DNA of 8,577 nt from Chloroflexota bacterium. GTDB taxonomy: Bacteria > Chloroflexota > Anaerolineae > Anaerolineales > JACQED01. The position numbers and the translations under genes were made by a program. Within the stretch, counting starts at the first letter, position 1. Every line of letters starts with the position of its first letter. The stretch is taken from NCBI GenBank assembly GCA_016200785.1, contig JACQED010000312.1:1-8577 (forward strand). Direction: 5' to 3'. Under the pieces are notes generated by a model. That model worked only from the letters and a program-made list of their open reading frames with translations, ran no database searches and had not been told where the DNA came from. Positions 1 to 7,100 of this stretch are shown piece after piece.

Positions 1-565
1 GGATGCGCGCATAGACCGGAATCGAAACGAAGGCGATGGCGAGCAGCGCGTTGATCAGGCCCGGGCCGAGCACGGCGACGATGGCGATGGACAACAGCAA
101 GCTCGGAAAGGCGAGCAAGACATCCATCAGCCGCATAATGACGTTGTCAACCCAGCCCCCGGCATAGCCCGCGACCGCGCCCAGCGCCGCGCCGGTGATG
201 ATGGCGAAGGTAACGGTGGCGATACCGATCTCCAGCGACAGTTGCGAACCGAAAATGATGCGTGACAGCATATCACGGCTGTTGCCGTCAATGCCGAAGA
301 AGTGCTCCGGCTTATCGGCCGGGCAGCCGAGGAGATGAATGCACGGAGGTGAACGGCGCTTGACGTCCTTGAGCACTCTGACCGGATCGTACGGGGCCAG
401 CACTGGCGCGAACACGGCGACGAAGATCAGGAAGCCGAGGATGGCCAGGCCCGCCTGCGCCGAGCGGTGGCGGAGCAGGCGGCGCAGCGTGTTCTGCAAT
501 GGCGTGCGGGCCGCCTGGGCCGAAAGTTGGTCGAGGGGCAGGGATTTGATAGTGGCGATAGACAT
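1..565 (-). CDS. dppC: DppC-type peptide ABC transporter permease, C-terminus cut by the window edge
   Basis: This is the second membrane subunit of a peptide/nickel-class ABC importer and would pair with the DppB-type subunit encoded just upstream. Reading from an ATG at 565 gives 188 residues before the sequence ends. Residues 1-36 are cytoplasmic, and residues about 39-57 form the first membrane span (GLAILGFLIFVAVFAPVLAP). The DGNSRDMLSR stretch (93-102) is the family hallmark before span two. Residues 139-153 carry the VDNVIMRLMDVLLAFP signature typical of DppC/OppC. The EAA coupling loop lies beyond the edge and cannot be seen. An external loop contains Cys75 and Cys81, an insertion relative to E. 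coli DppC. The start lies 12 nt after the dppB stop, so the genes are co-transcribed. No Shine-Dalgarno sequence precedes the start. Family assignment is secure; the substrate is not known. Confidence 0.93.
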   Translation of the reverse strand, partial: MSIATIKSLPLDQLSAQAARTPLQNTLRRLLRHRSAQAGLAILGFLIFVAVFAPVLAPYDPVRVLKDVKRRSPPCIHLLGCPADKPEHFFGIDGNSRDMLSRIIFGSQLSLEIGIATVTFAIITGAALGAVAGYAGGWVDNVIMRLMDVLLAFPSLLLSIAIVAVLGPGLINALLAIAFVSIPVYARI

Positions 566-577
566 CGAGCGGCGGGG

Positions 578-1654
578 CTACTGCAATCGGATGCGCGGGT
601 CGAGAAAGGCGTAGGAGAAGTCTACAATCAAATTGACGAGGACGAACATGAGAGCGATTACCACGGTGAACGCCTGCACCACGGGATAGTCGCGCGACAG
701 GATGGCGCTGACCAGCTGAGTGCCCACGCCGGGCAGCGCGAACACGGTCTCGGTGAGCACCGCCCCGCTCATCAGGCCGCCGAACGACAGGCCGATGACG
801 GTGGCGACCGGCAACATCGCATTCCGCATGGCGTGCTTGAAGATCACCACATATTCCCGCAAGCCCTTGGCGCGCGCCGTGCGGATGTAGTCCTGCCCGA
901 GCACTTCCAGCAAACTAGAGCGCGTCATGCGCGCGATAATCGAAAGCGGAATGGTGCCCACCGCCACGCACGGCAGAATAAGATGCCACAGCGCGTCACG
1001 CAGCACCTTGCCGTTGCCGGTGATGAGAGCGTTTAACGTGACGGTGTTCGAGGCGAGAGTGACCAGCGCCTGCAAGGGGCCGCTCAGATTTTGCAGATGG
1101 TAGGTTTCGGCCAGCGGCGGGATCGTGATGCCGGACGACAGACGGCCCGAGGGCGGAATCCACAACGGCGTGCCTTTGAGCGTGAGGGCGAAGACGTAGG
1201 CCAGCATCAGCCCGAGCCAGAAGACCGGCATGGAGACGCCGACGTTAGCGCCGATCATGGTCGCCACATCCGCCGCCGAGTTGTGTCGGACGGCGGAAAT
1301 GATACCCAGCACAATCCCGAGGGTCGTGGAAAACAGCATCGCGCCGATAGTCACCTCCAGCGTCATCGGCAGGCGCTCCAGCACGATGTTCGTCACCGGC
1401 CGGCTGTCTTTGATGGACTGGCCGAAGTTCCCATGGAGAATGTTGCCGAGGTAGCGGATGAACTGAACGGAAATAGAGTCGTTCAACCCAAACCGCTCCC
1501 GGAACTCGTTGCACTGCTGCTGGGTGGCGCGTTCGCCGAGGGCCACGTAACACGGGTCGCCCGGGATCAGGCGGGCGATGGCAAAAGTGATGAACAGGAT
1601 GCCCAGGAGCACCGGCACGAGCAGGAGCAGGCGGCGAAGAAGGAATTGGCTCAT
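578..1654 (-). CDS. dppB: DppB-type peptide ABC transporter permease
   Basis: This is the first membrane subunit of the peptide-type ABC importer; with DppC it forms the translocation pore. The protein has 358 residues, slightly longer than usual for DppB (about 305-340). The N-terminus MSQFLLRRLLLLVPVLLG is classic for the family and fixes the start. Span one is followed by the conserved RLIPGDP (28-34), then a long external loop to about residue 95. The EAA coupling loop occupies about 250-281, with TARAKGL at 259-265 and the HAMRNAMLPV part following. The family-typical ETVFALPGVG lies at 302-311, and the C-terminus is LDPRIRLQ. An extra segment at about 181-215 explains the length. Cys35 and Cys48 lie in the external loop. 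The sequence upstream of the ATG is pyrimidine-rich, with no Shine-Dalgarno motif, unlike the binding-protein gene of the same operon. Confidence 0.96.
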   Translation of the reverse strand: MSQFLLRRLLLLVPVLLGILFITFAIARLIPGDPCYVALGERATQQQCNEFRERFGLNDSISVQFIRYLGNILHGNFGQSIKDSRPVTNIVLERLPMTLEVTIGAMLFSTTLGIVLGIISAVRHNSAADVATMIGANVGVSMPVFWLGLMLAYVFALTLKGTPLWIPPSGRLSSGITIPPLAETYHLQNLSGPLQALVTLASNTVTLNALITGNGKVLRDALWHLILPCVAVGTIPLSIIARMTRSSLLEVLGQDYIRTARAKGLREYVVIFKHAMRNAMLPVATVIGLSFGGLMSGAVLTETVFALPGVGTQLVSAILSRDYPVVQAFTVVIALMFVLVNLIVDFSYAFLDPRIRLQ

Positions 1655-1682
1655 CAGGCAGAGTAAGAGAGGAGCGGCAGGA

Positions 1683-1722
1683 TGAGACCCCGAAGGTCTA
1701 CGACTCGAGCTTCGGGGTCTCA
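1683..1722 (-). promoter_or_regulatory. Perfect 13-bp stem-loop between the binding-protein and permease genes
   Basis: Positions 1683-1695 (TGAGACCCCGAAG) and 1710-1722 (CTTCGGGGTCTCA) are exact reverse complements around a 14-nt loop. The element sits in the 122-nt gap between the binding-protein stop and the dppB start, inside the operon. No T-run follows it in the direction of transcription, so it is not a standard intrinsic terminator. By analogy with malE-malF type intercistronic hairpins it could protect the upstream mRNA from 3' decay, giving more binding protein than permease; that is inference. It could also be a dispersed genomic palindrome. A second, shorter fold (1685-1689 with 1695-1699) is mutually exclusive with the main stem. 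Confidence 0.75.
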
Positions 1723-1776
1723 GTGTTCATCCGTCAAGCCACAACTTGGACGGACGGTTCAAGGGACTTACGGTGA

Positions 1777-3522
1777 CTACTTAGGCGCATTGAGGAACTT
1801 GCTGAAGAAGCCAGAGAAGTACTCAAAGACGCCGGTATTCCCCTTGTGGTTGGGATCCTTCGCGTCCCACTGCGCGAGGTAGGTCGCCACCACGTCGTTC
1901 GCGTCCAGGTCAGCGCCGTTGCTGAACTTCACGCCCTGGCGCAGGTGGAAGGTCCACTCCGTTGCATCGGAATTGACATCCCATTTCTCCGCCAGCGCCG
2001 GCACAGTCTTGGTGCCGCCGAACTCGAAGGCGAGCAGCGAATCGTAGACCTGCAAGCAACCGCGCAAGGTCTCGCCGTCGGTCTCGTCGCCGCACCACAG
2101 GCTGATCGGTTCGGCGCTCTGCTCCCAGACCAGCTGGCCGGAATCGGTGGTCATCTGCTGGAAGTTCTCGTTGAGCGGGCCGATGACGACGTTCCCCACG
2201 CTGGCCTTGAAGGCATCGGCGGTCGTGCCGTGCGCAATCGGCACCATCGGCACGTGCTGCTTGACCAGGGCGTTGACAAGGTCGTAGTGCTTCTGGCGCT
2301 CCGCCGGGTCGCCCAACTGCGCCGCGGCGCGGATCTCTTTGACCAGATCATCGTAAGGCGCGCCGAAGTTCTTGGACGCGCCGGTGAAGTGAAAGTCGTA
2401 GAAGTTGGTGGAATCGGGGTAGTCCATGCCCCAGCCGAGCATGAACATGGACTGCTCCCCTGCGGCCACGGACTGCAAGAACGGGCCGGATTCCATTTTG
2501 TTGATCTTGACTCTGATGCCGACTGCTTTCAGTTGGTCCTGAATGTCTTGCGCCACCTGGCCGACGTGCGGCAGGTAGACGCGCACGACATCCCGATACG
2601 ACAGAGTGACGTCGAAGCCATTGGGGAACCCGGCCTCGGCCAACAGGGCCTTGGCGGCTGCAGGGTCGTAGGTGTACCACTTCGCGCCGTCGCCTGCGGT
2701 GCTGTACCCGGGACTGAAGTTTTCGGGCACGAACTGCTCGGCGACGGTGGAGCCCGCCGGATAGAAGTTGTCCACGATGCGCTTCTTGTCAATGGCCATC
2801 GCCACGGCCTGGCGCACCTTCTCGTTGTCGAACGGCGGCTTGGCGTTGTTCAAGCCGAGGTAGAACACGTTGCCGGTTTCAAATGGAACCAACTTCAGAT
2901 TGGAGTCACCCTGGACGGTCGCGTAGTCTTCGGCAGACGGATTAAAGATGCCGTCCACGGTGCCGGACTGCAATTCAAGCAGGCGTTGAGCGGCTTCGGT
3001 TGACCAGCGGAAGATCAGAGTCTTGATGGTGGGCGCCGTACCCCAGTAGTTGGGGTTGGGCTCGAAGGTAATGTGGTCGCCGCGCACCCATTCCTTCACC
3101 ACGTATGGGCCGGTGCCGTGGGGTTTCTCGGCCATCTTGGCCGAGTCGCCGCCGTTCGCATCCAGGTAGTCTTTGTCCTGGATCGCAAACGCCGCAAAAG
3201 CCACTTTGGGGAGAAAAGCCGGGTCAGGGAAGCACAGCGAGAACTTCACGGTGTATTGATCCACAGCTTCGATGGATTTGAACTCGCCGCCGTAAGAGCA
3301 ATCTGGGGCTTCCACTTTCAGGCCCGTGTAGGGAACTTCGGTTGGGGCCTCGGTGGGGGGCAGTGCGGTCGGGGGGGGCGCCTGCGTCGGGGCGGGCGCC
3401 TGCGTAGGGGCGGGCGCTTCGGTCGGCGCGGCCGTGGTGGCGGCCCCGCCGCAGGCCGCGATCAGCAGGCTGATTACTGTCAGCGCGCAAGCTAGAAGAA
3501 AGTAACGTTGTGGGCGTTTCAT
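1777..3522 (-). CDS. Lipoprotein peptide-binding protein of the SBP_bac_5 family, circularly permuted
   Basis: This is the extracytoplasmic substrate-binding subunit of the importer (581 residues). A signal peptide ends in the lipobox IAAC, with Cys24 as the lipidation site. Residues 29-64 are an Ala/Pro/Thr tether. Order of the fold: residues about 80-125 (SIEAVDQYTVKFSL) match what is normally mid lobe II. PHGTGPYVVKEW (134-145) and NPNYWG (156-161) follow, then VRQAVAMAIDKKRIV (236-250), YDPAAAKALLAEAGF (285-299) and the usual C-terminal strand VVIGPLNE (445-452). After residue 460 comes the segment that should open the mature protein: QLVWEQSAEPISL, YDSLLAFE, VPALAEKWDV, TFHLRQGVKFSNG and DANDVV (463-544). 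The single domain is complete but rotated. The start is fixed by GGAGGAG at 3532-3538, 9 nt before the ATG. Cysteine pairs 75/97 and 477/489 may form disulfides. Ligand unknown. Confidence 0.95.
   Translation of the reverse strand: MKRPQRYFLLACALTVISLLIAACGGAATTAAPTEAPAPTQAPAPTQAPPPTALPPTEAPTEVPYTGLKVEAPDCSYGGEFKSIEAVDQYTVKFSLCFPDPAFLPKVAFAAFAIQDKDYLDANGGDSAKMAEKPHGTGPYVVKEWVRGDHITFEPNPNYWGTAPTIKTLIFRWSTEAAQRLLELQSGTVDGIFNPSAEDYATVQGDSNLKLVPFETGNVFYLGLNNAKPPFDNEKVRQAVAMAIDKKRIVDNFYPAGSTVAEQFVPENFSPGYSTAGDGAKWYTYDPAAAKALLAEAGFPNGFDVTLSYRDVVRVYLPHVGQVAQDIQDQLKAVGIRVKINKMESGPFLQSVAAGEQSMFMLGWGMDYPDSTNFYDFHFTGASKNFGAPYDDLVKEIRAAAQLGDPAERQKHYDLVNALVKQHVPMVPIAHGTTADAFKASVGNVVIGPLNENFQQMTTDSGQLVWEQSAEPISLWCGDETDGETLRGCLQVYDSLLAFEFGGTKTVPALAEKWDVNSDATEWTFHLRQGVKFSNGADLDANDVVATYLAQWDAKDPNHKGNTGVFEYFSGFFSKFLNAPK
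3377..3430 (-). repeat. 18-bp tandem repeat encoding the lipoprotein tether
   Basis: Two near-identical 18-bp units (3377-3394 and 3395-3412, differing at one base) and a degenerate third (3413-3430) encode APAPTQ-like hexapeptides of the flexible tether. An adjoining run of eight G (3371-3378) is in the same linker. Such a tether can change in length by slippage without harming the folded domain. Confidence 0.7.
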
Positions 3523-3701
3523 GGTTTTGCACTCCTCCAGATGAGAATTGACTTGCTCGGTCGGGATTGAGTGGTGCTCGGGGATTATGCTGTGCGAATC
3601 ACCTCCTCCTCACCGTGCCGGGATACTTCGTTACGACTTTGACGCGAGACGGTCGAGCCGCCAGGCAAGTTGAGCGTCTGGCATATGTTGTCGCCAGCGC
3701 G
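3523..3701 (-). promoter_or_regulatory. Leader of the importer mRNA with an unused strong Shine-Dalgarno-like site
   Basis: If transcription starts near 3701, as the promoter predicts, the importer mRNA carries about 180 nt before its first start codon. The real ribosome-binding site is GGAGGAG at 3532-3538. Further upstream, at 3597-3610, the minus strand reads AGGAGGAGGTGATT, an extended match to the 16S rRNA anti-Shine-Dalgarno sequence. No start codon lies at a normal distance behind it. The GTG inside the motif opens only a five-codon frame. I see no other gene here. Confidence 0.45.
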
Positions 3702-3707
3702 ACTCTG

Positions 3708-3735
3708 AGTATAGTGAAAGTACGATGTCTGTCAA
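3708..3735 (-). promoter_or_regulatory. Sigma-70-type promoter of the importer operon
   Basis: On the minus strand a consensus -35 TTGACA (3735-3730) is followed by a 16-bp spacer and a -10 TATACT (3713-3708), which matches five of six bases. The expected start of transcription is near 3701. It faces away from the rightward promoter at 3756-3785, so the two share a short control region. Confidence 0.7.
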
Positions 3736-3748
3736 ACGGCAAGACAGA
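3728..3748. promoter_or_regulatory. Candidate operator, inverted repeat TCTGTC-N9-GACAGA
   Basis: TCTGTC at 3728-3733 and GACAGA at 3743-3748 form a 6-bp inverted repeat with a 9-bp spacer (21 bp overall). It overlaps the -35 box of the importer promoter and lies just upstream of the rightward promoter. The position and size would suit a dimeric regulator able to affect both directions. No regulator is encoded in the window, so this is a proposal only. Confidence 0.35.
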
Positions 3749-3755
3749 GAATGCG

Positions 3756-3785
3756 TTGGTTTCTCAAATCCGTTGCAGTTATAAT
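3756..3785 (+). promoter_or_regulatory. Promoter of the small membrane protein gene
   Basis: TTGGTT (3756-3761), an 18-bp spacer and a perfect TATAAT (3780-3785). Transcription should begin at about 3791-3793, where a GTG start codon lies. GCGTTG (3753-3758) and CAACGC (3787-3792) form an inverted repeat bracketing the promoter, with another CGTTG at 3771-3775. Confidence 0.6.
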
Positions 3786-3792
3786 ACAACGC

Positions 3793-4062
3793 GTGAGAAC
3801 AAAACGTTCATCCCAGCGCCGTGCTCCGAAGCCGAACCGCGGCCTCTACATCCTCAGCCTGATCGTCGTCACCAGTCTCGCCCTCAGCGCGATCTTTGCC
3901 CTGCTCCCGACGCCGCAGGAACAGCCCACGCCGACGTTCGCTTCTCCGGGCACGGCGACGGCGACGACTACTGCCACTGCCACACCCGAGGTGACTCAGA
4001 CCACCGGGGCTTCGACGCCGCCCGCGCCGACACTTGGCCCGGCGCTTGCGCCCACGCGGTGA
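3793..4062 (+). CDS. Small single-span membrane protein with Pro/Thr-rich tail, function unknown
   Basis: I do not recognise a family. From the GTG at 3793 the protein has 89 residues: a strongly basic N-terminus (RTKRSSQRRAPKPNRG), one hydrophobic span of about 21 residues (LYILSLIVVTSLALSAIFALL), then a low-complexity tail of about 50 residues rich in Thr, Pro and Ala. Positive charges before the span predict an external tail. Third codon positions are mostly G or C, as in neighbouring genes, which supports real coding. An in-frame ATG exists at 3751, but it lies upstream of the -35 and -10 boxes, so it would be absent from that transcript. The GTG begins 7 nt after the TATAAT, implying a leaderless mRNA. 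The gene lies 87 nt before the histidine kinase and may serve the same cell-surface process, but nothing proves this. Confidence 0.6.
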   Translation: MRTKRSSQRRAPKPNRGLYILSLIVVTSLALSAIFALLPTPQEQPTPTFASPGTATATTTATATPEVTQTTGASTPPAPTLGPALAPTR

Positions 4063-4112
4063 GATTCTAGCACAGAGGAGGAGAATGCGGGACAACCGGG
4101 GTGAGGCGCATT

Positions 4113-4140
4113 TTGCATCCTCCCGCGCCGGAAGTATAAT
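4113..4140 (+). promoter_or_regulatory. Promoter of the histidine kinase gene
   Basis: A perfect -10 TATAAT at 4135-4140 is preceded, 16 bp upstream, by a weak -35 TTGCAT at 4113-4118. The predicted transcription start falls within a few bases of the ATG at 4150, so the kinase mRNA is probably leaderless. No Shine-Dalgarno sequence lies in the nine bases between the -10 box and the start codon. Confidence 0.55.
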
Positions 4141-4149
4141 CCACGTCTA

Positions 4150-7100
4150 ATGTCAGTCCAACTCCTCGGCGGGCCGCCCTACCTGGGCTTCTTTCCTCAA
4201 GGCCGCATTGGCGGATACGCCCTTCTCCTCCTCTACGTCTTTGCCGCGCTTGCCATCCTCGCGCTCACCTATCGCGAGTGGCTCAAGTTGAATGGGTGGC
4301 GCTGGGGCCTCTTTGTCCTATTGCTCGTGCTCGCGCCCGCCTTTGAACTTGTGCTGTTGCGCCTCCCCGGCGATGTTCTGCTCCCGCCTCCCGGCCTGCC
4401 GCAGGAACCGCACGGAGCGGGACTGGCGCTGTTGGGCGCGGTGCCTATCGTCCTCGCCGGAGGCCTGCTGGGAGTCGGGCCGGCCCTCGTCGTCGGGTTT
4501 GCGGCCGGCCTCACGCGCGGACTGCTCGACACCTTCAGCCTGCTCACGCCCTTCGAAACGGCATTCCTCGCCGCGCTGACCGCGGCCTTCCTCCGACAGT
4601 CTTATCGCGGCCGGCCCGCTGCCTGGTTGCGACATCCGATCCTCGCCGCTACATTGTCCGCCGGGCTGATATGGCCCGTCACGTTTCTCGGACTATGGGC
4701 CTACAGCCCTGTCGGCGGACTGGCCGGACTGGATTACGTGACGGCGTTGTGGACGGCCTTGGCCCCGGCGCTGATCGGCGAGGCGGCGATCGGCGGCGTC
4801 CTCGGCGAAGTGGCGCTGGTGGCGGCGCCGCAGGCCTGGCCTCCGCGAGACGGCGTTCAGCCGCCGCCCTACGCCCGCAGTCTCAATCGCCAATTGCTCT
4901 TCACCCTGATCCCGTTGACCGTCGTCGGGATCGCCGTCCTCTTCTGGGCCGACACACGCATCGCCATCAATGTTGCCACGCGCGTCATCGTCGATCAGAT
5001 GGGCCGCGACGCGCAGAACGCGGCAACCGGCATCCCCTTCTTTGTTCAAACCGGGCGCGGCTTGATCCGCGACGTGGCCCACGACGAACGCCTGCTCGAT
5101 CCCGCAACTCGCCAGGCGCGATTGGAACAGAACCTGCGCTCGATTCCGTACTTCCGGCAACTTGTCTTCTTCGACGCCAATCTCACGCCCGTCGCGAGTT
5201 ATCCGGTGGCGGACGTGACCGCCATCGGCCTGTCGCCCGACGAGCAGCAGTTTATGGAACTGGCTCTGCAAGGCGTGCCTCAACAGACCACGGTGTATCC
5301 CGATAACCCCAACGATCCGATCCAACTGTCGTTCATCGCGCCGGTCGGCGAGCAGGGCAACGTGAAGGGCGTTCTGCTTGGCCGCGCCGACCTCATCAGC
5401 AACCCCCTCATGCAACCGGTGACCAACAGCCTGCAAGGCCTGCTCGTCGGCGCGGGGCAGGGCTTCATCGTGGACGAACGGGGCAGGATTATTTACCACC
5501 CGGATCGGTCACAGCTAATGCAAGAGTGGCGCCCTGAAACATCCGGCAGCATTCTGACCTCGTCGGTTCCGAACGCGCTGGCTTATGAGGATCGAGCCAG
5601 CGACGGGACGCGCCGCCTCGTGTTTTACCTCCCCGTCGCCGGACATCCGTGGTCGGTGGTGATCACCGTTCCGTATCAGGTCGTCCTCTCGCTCGCCACG
5701 CAAATCTCCACGCAAATTTTGCTCATCCTCGTGCTCATCGGCGCGATTGGGCTGATCCTCATCTCGTTCCTCGCCAACCGGTTGACTCACCCGCTGGAGA
5801 GTCTGTCGCGGGCCTCGGCGCGCATCGCCGAGGGTGAACTCGATCGCCCCGTGGACGTTTCGGGCGAAGACGAGGTGGGGCGGTTGGGCCTGGCCCTCGA
5901 GCAGATGCGCGAACGGCTGAAGGCGCGGATTGAGGAACTGGGCCTCCTGCTGGGAGTCTCGCGCAGTGTGGCCGAGAACTTGAACCTCGACGACGCCCTG
6001 CCTCCGATCCTGCAGGGCGCGCTGACGGCGACGGGCGCAGGCGGCGTGCGCCTGCTCATCCCGCCGGATTACGGCGAAGGCCCATCGAATGCGCCGACGG
6101 TCTTCGCGCTCGGCCCCACCGCGCCGCTGATGGCCCCGCTCGATCGCGACATCCTGATAATCACTCGCGACGAGGGCGCCGTGACGATTGAAAACGTGGC
6201 GCGCGCCCGCACCGTCCTCGACGTGGGGACTGTTGCCGGGCGCATTCAGGCCCTCATCGCCCTGCCACTGCGGCACGAAGCCACTTTCTACGGCGCGATG
6301 TGGCTGGGCTACGACAAGCCGCACATCTTCTCCGAGTCCGAAGTCAACTTTCTCACCACGCTGGCCGGCCAGGCGGCGGTAGCGGTGGCGAACACCAAGT
6401 TGTTTGAAGCCGCCGAAGGCCGCCGACAGAGACTGTCCGCGATCCTGGCCTCCACGCCGGACGCGGTGATCGTCACCGATCGCCTCGGGCGGATTCTGTT
6501 GCTCAACCCGGCGGCCGAGGCGGCGTTTGGACTCATGAGCCGGCCGGCGACCGGCCGGCCGCTGCAGGAGGTCATTGACCGGCCGGAGTTGACCGAAGTT
6601 CTGCTCGGCGCACCCGGCTCGCCCGAGAGGCGCGAAGTGCCTTTGCCCGATGGCCGCACGCTGTACGCCTCGGCCTCGACGATCGTCGGCGGGGAGGGCG
6701 CGGCGCTGGGGCGCGTGGCCGTCCTGCGCGACGTCACCCACTTCAAAGAACTCGAGCAACTCAAGACCGAGTTTGTCGCCACCGTGAGTCACGATCTGCG
6801 CGCGCCGCTCACCTTCATGCGGGGTTACGCCACGATGTTGCCGATGGTCGGCACGCTCAACGTAAAACAGAAGGATTTCGCTGACAAGATCATCGTCGGC
6901 ATCGAACAGATGACGGGGCTGATCGACAATCTGCTCGACCTCAACCGTATCGAGGCCGGGGTCGGGCTGGTGCGTGAGGCGTGCCGCATCGACGAATTGA
7001 TCAAAACAGCCGTTGAGCCTCTGCGGGGGCACGCGGTGAACAAACAACTCGCGCTCAACGTCGAACTGCCGCGCAATCTGCCGAGCATTTCGGGCGACCC

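Noticed and set aside
1846..3003. 385-codon open frame on the plus strand
   Set aside because: Antisense shadow of the binding-protein gene: biased composition, no ribosome-binding site and no recognisable motifs.
3371..3378. Run of eight G as a phase-variation switch
   Set aside because: It lies in the tether coding region, where slippage would frameshift the whole protein. The frame is intact and there is no other sign of phase variation, so it is more likely a by-product of Pro-rich coding.
3597..3610. Plus-strand AATCACCTCCTCCT as a 16S rRNA 3'-end fragment
   Set aside because: Only about ten bases match and no flanking rRNA sequence is present.
3751..3792. ATG at 3751 as the start of the small membrane protein
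   Set aside because: It lies before the -35 and -10 boxes of the only visible promoter, so that transcript would not contain it. The GTG at 3793 fits better, although a more distant promoter is not excluded.
3567..4070. 167-codon open frame on the plus strand
   Set aside because: It runs through the promoter region and overlaps the small membrane protein in another frame. Its product has no hydrophobic span or motif, and its third positions lack the local GC bias.
6538..6590. Clustered CCGGCCGG palindromes in the kinase gene
   Set aside because: They encode the PAS domain in frame with ordinary GC-rich codons; the repeats follow from composition.
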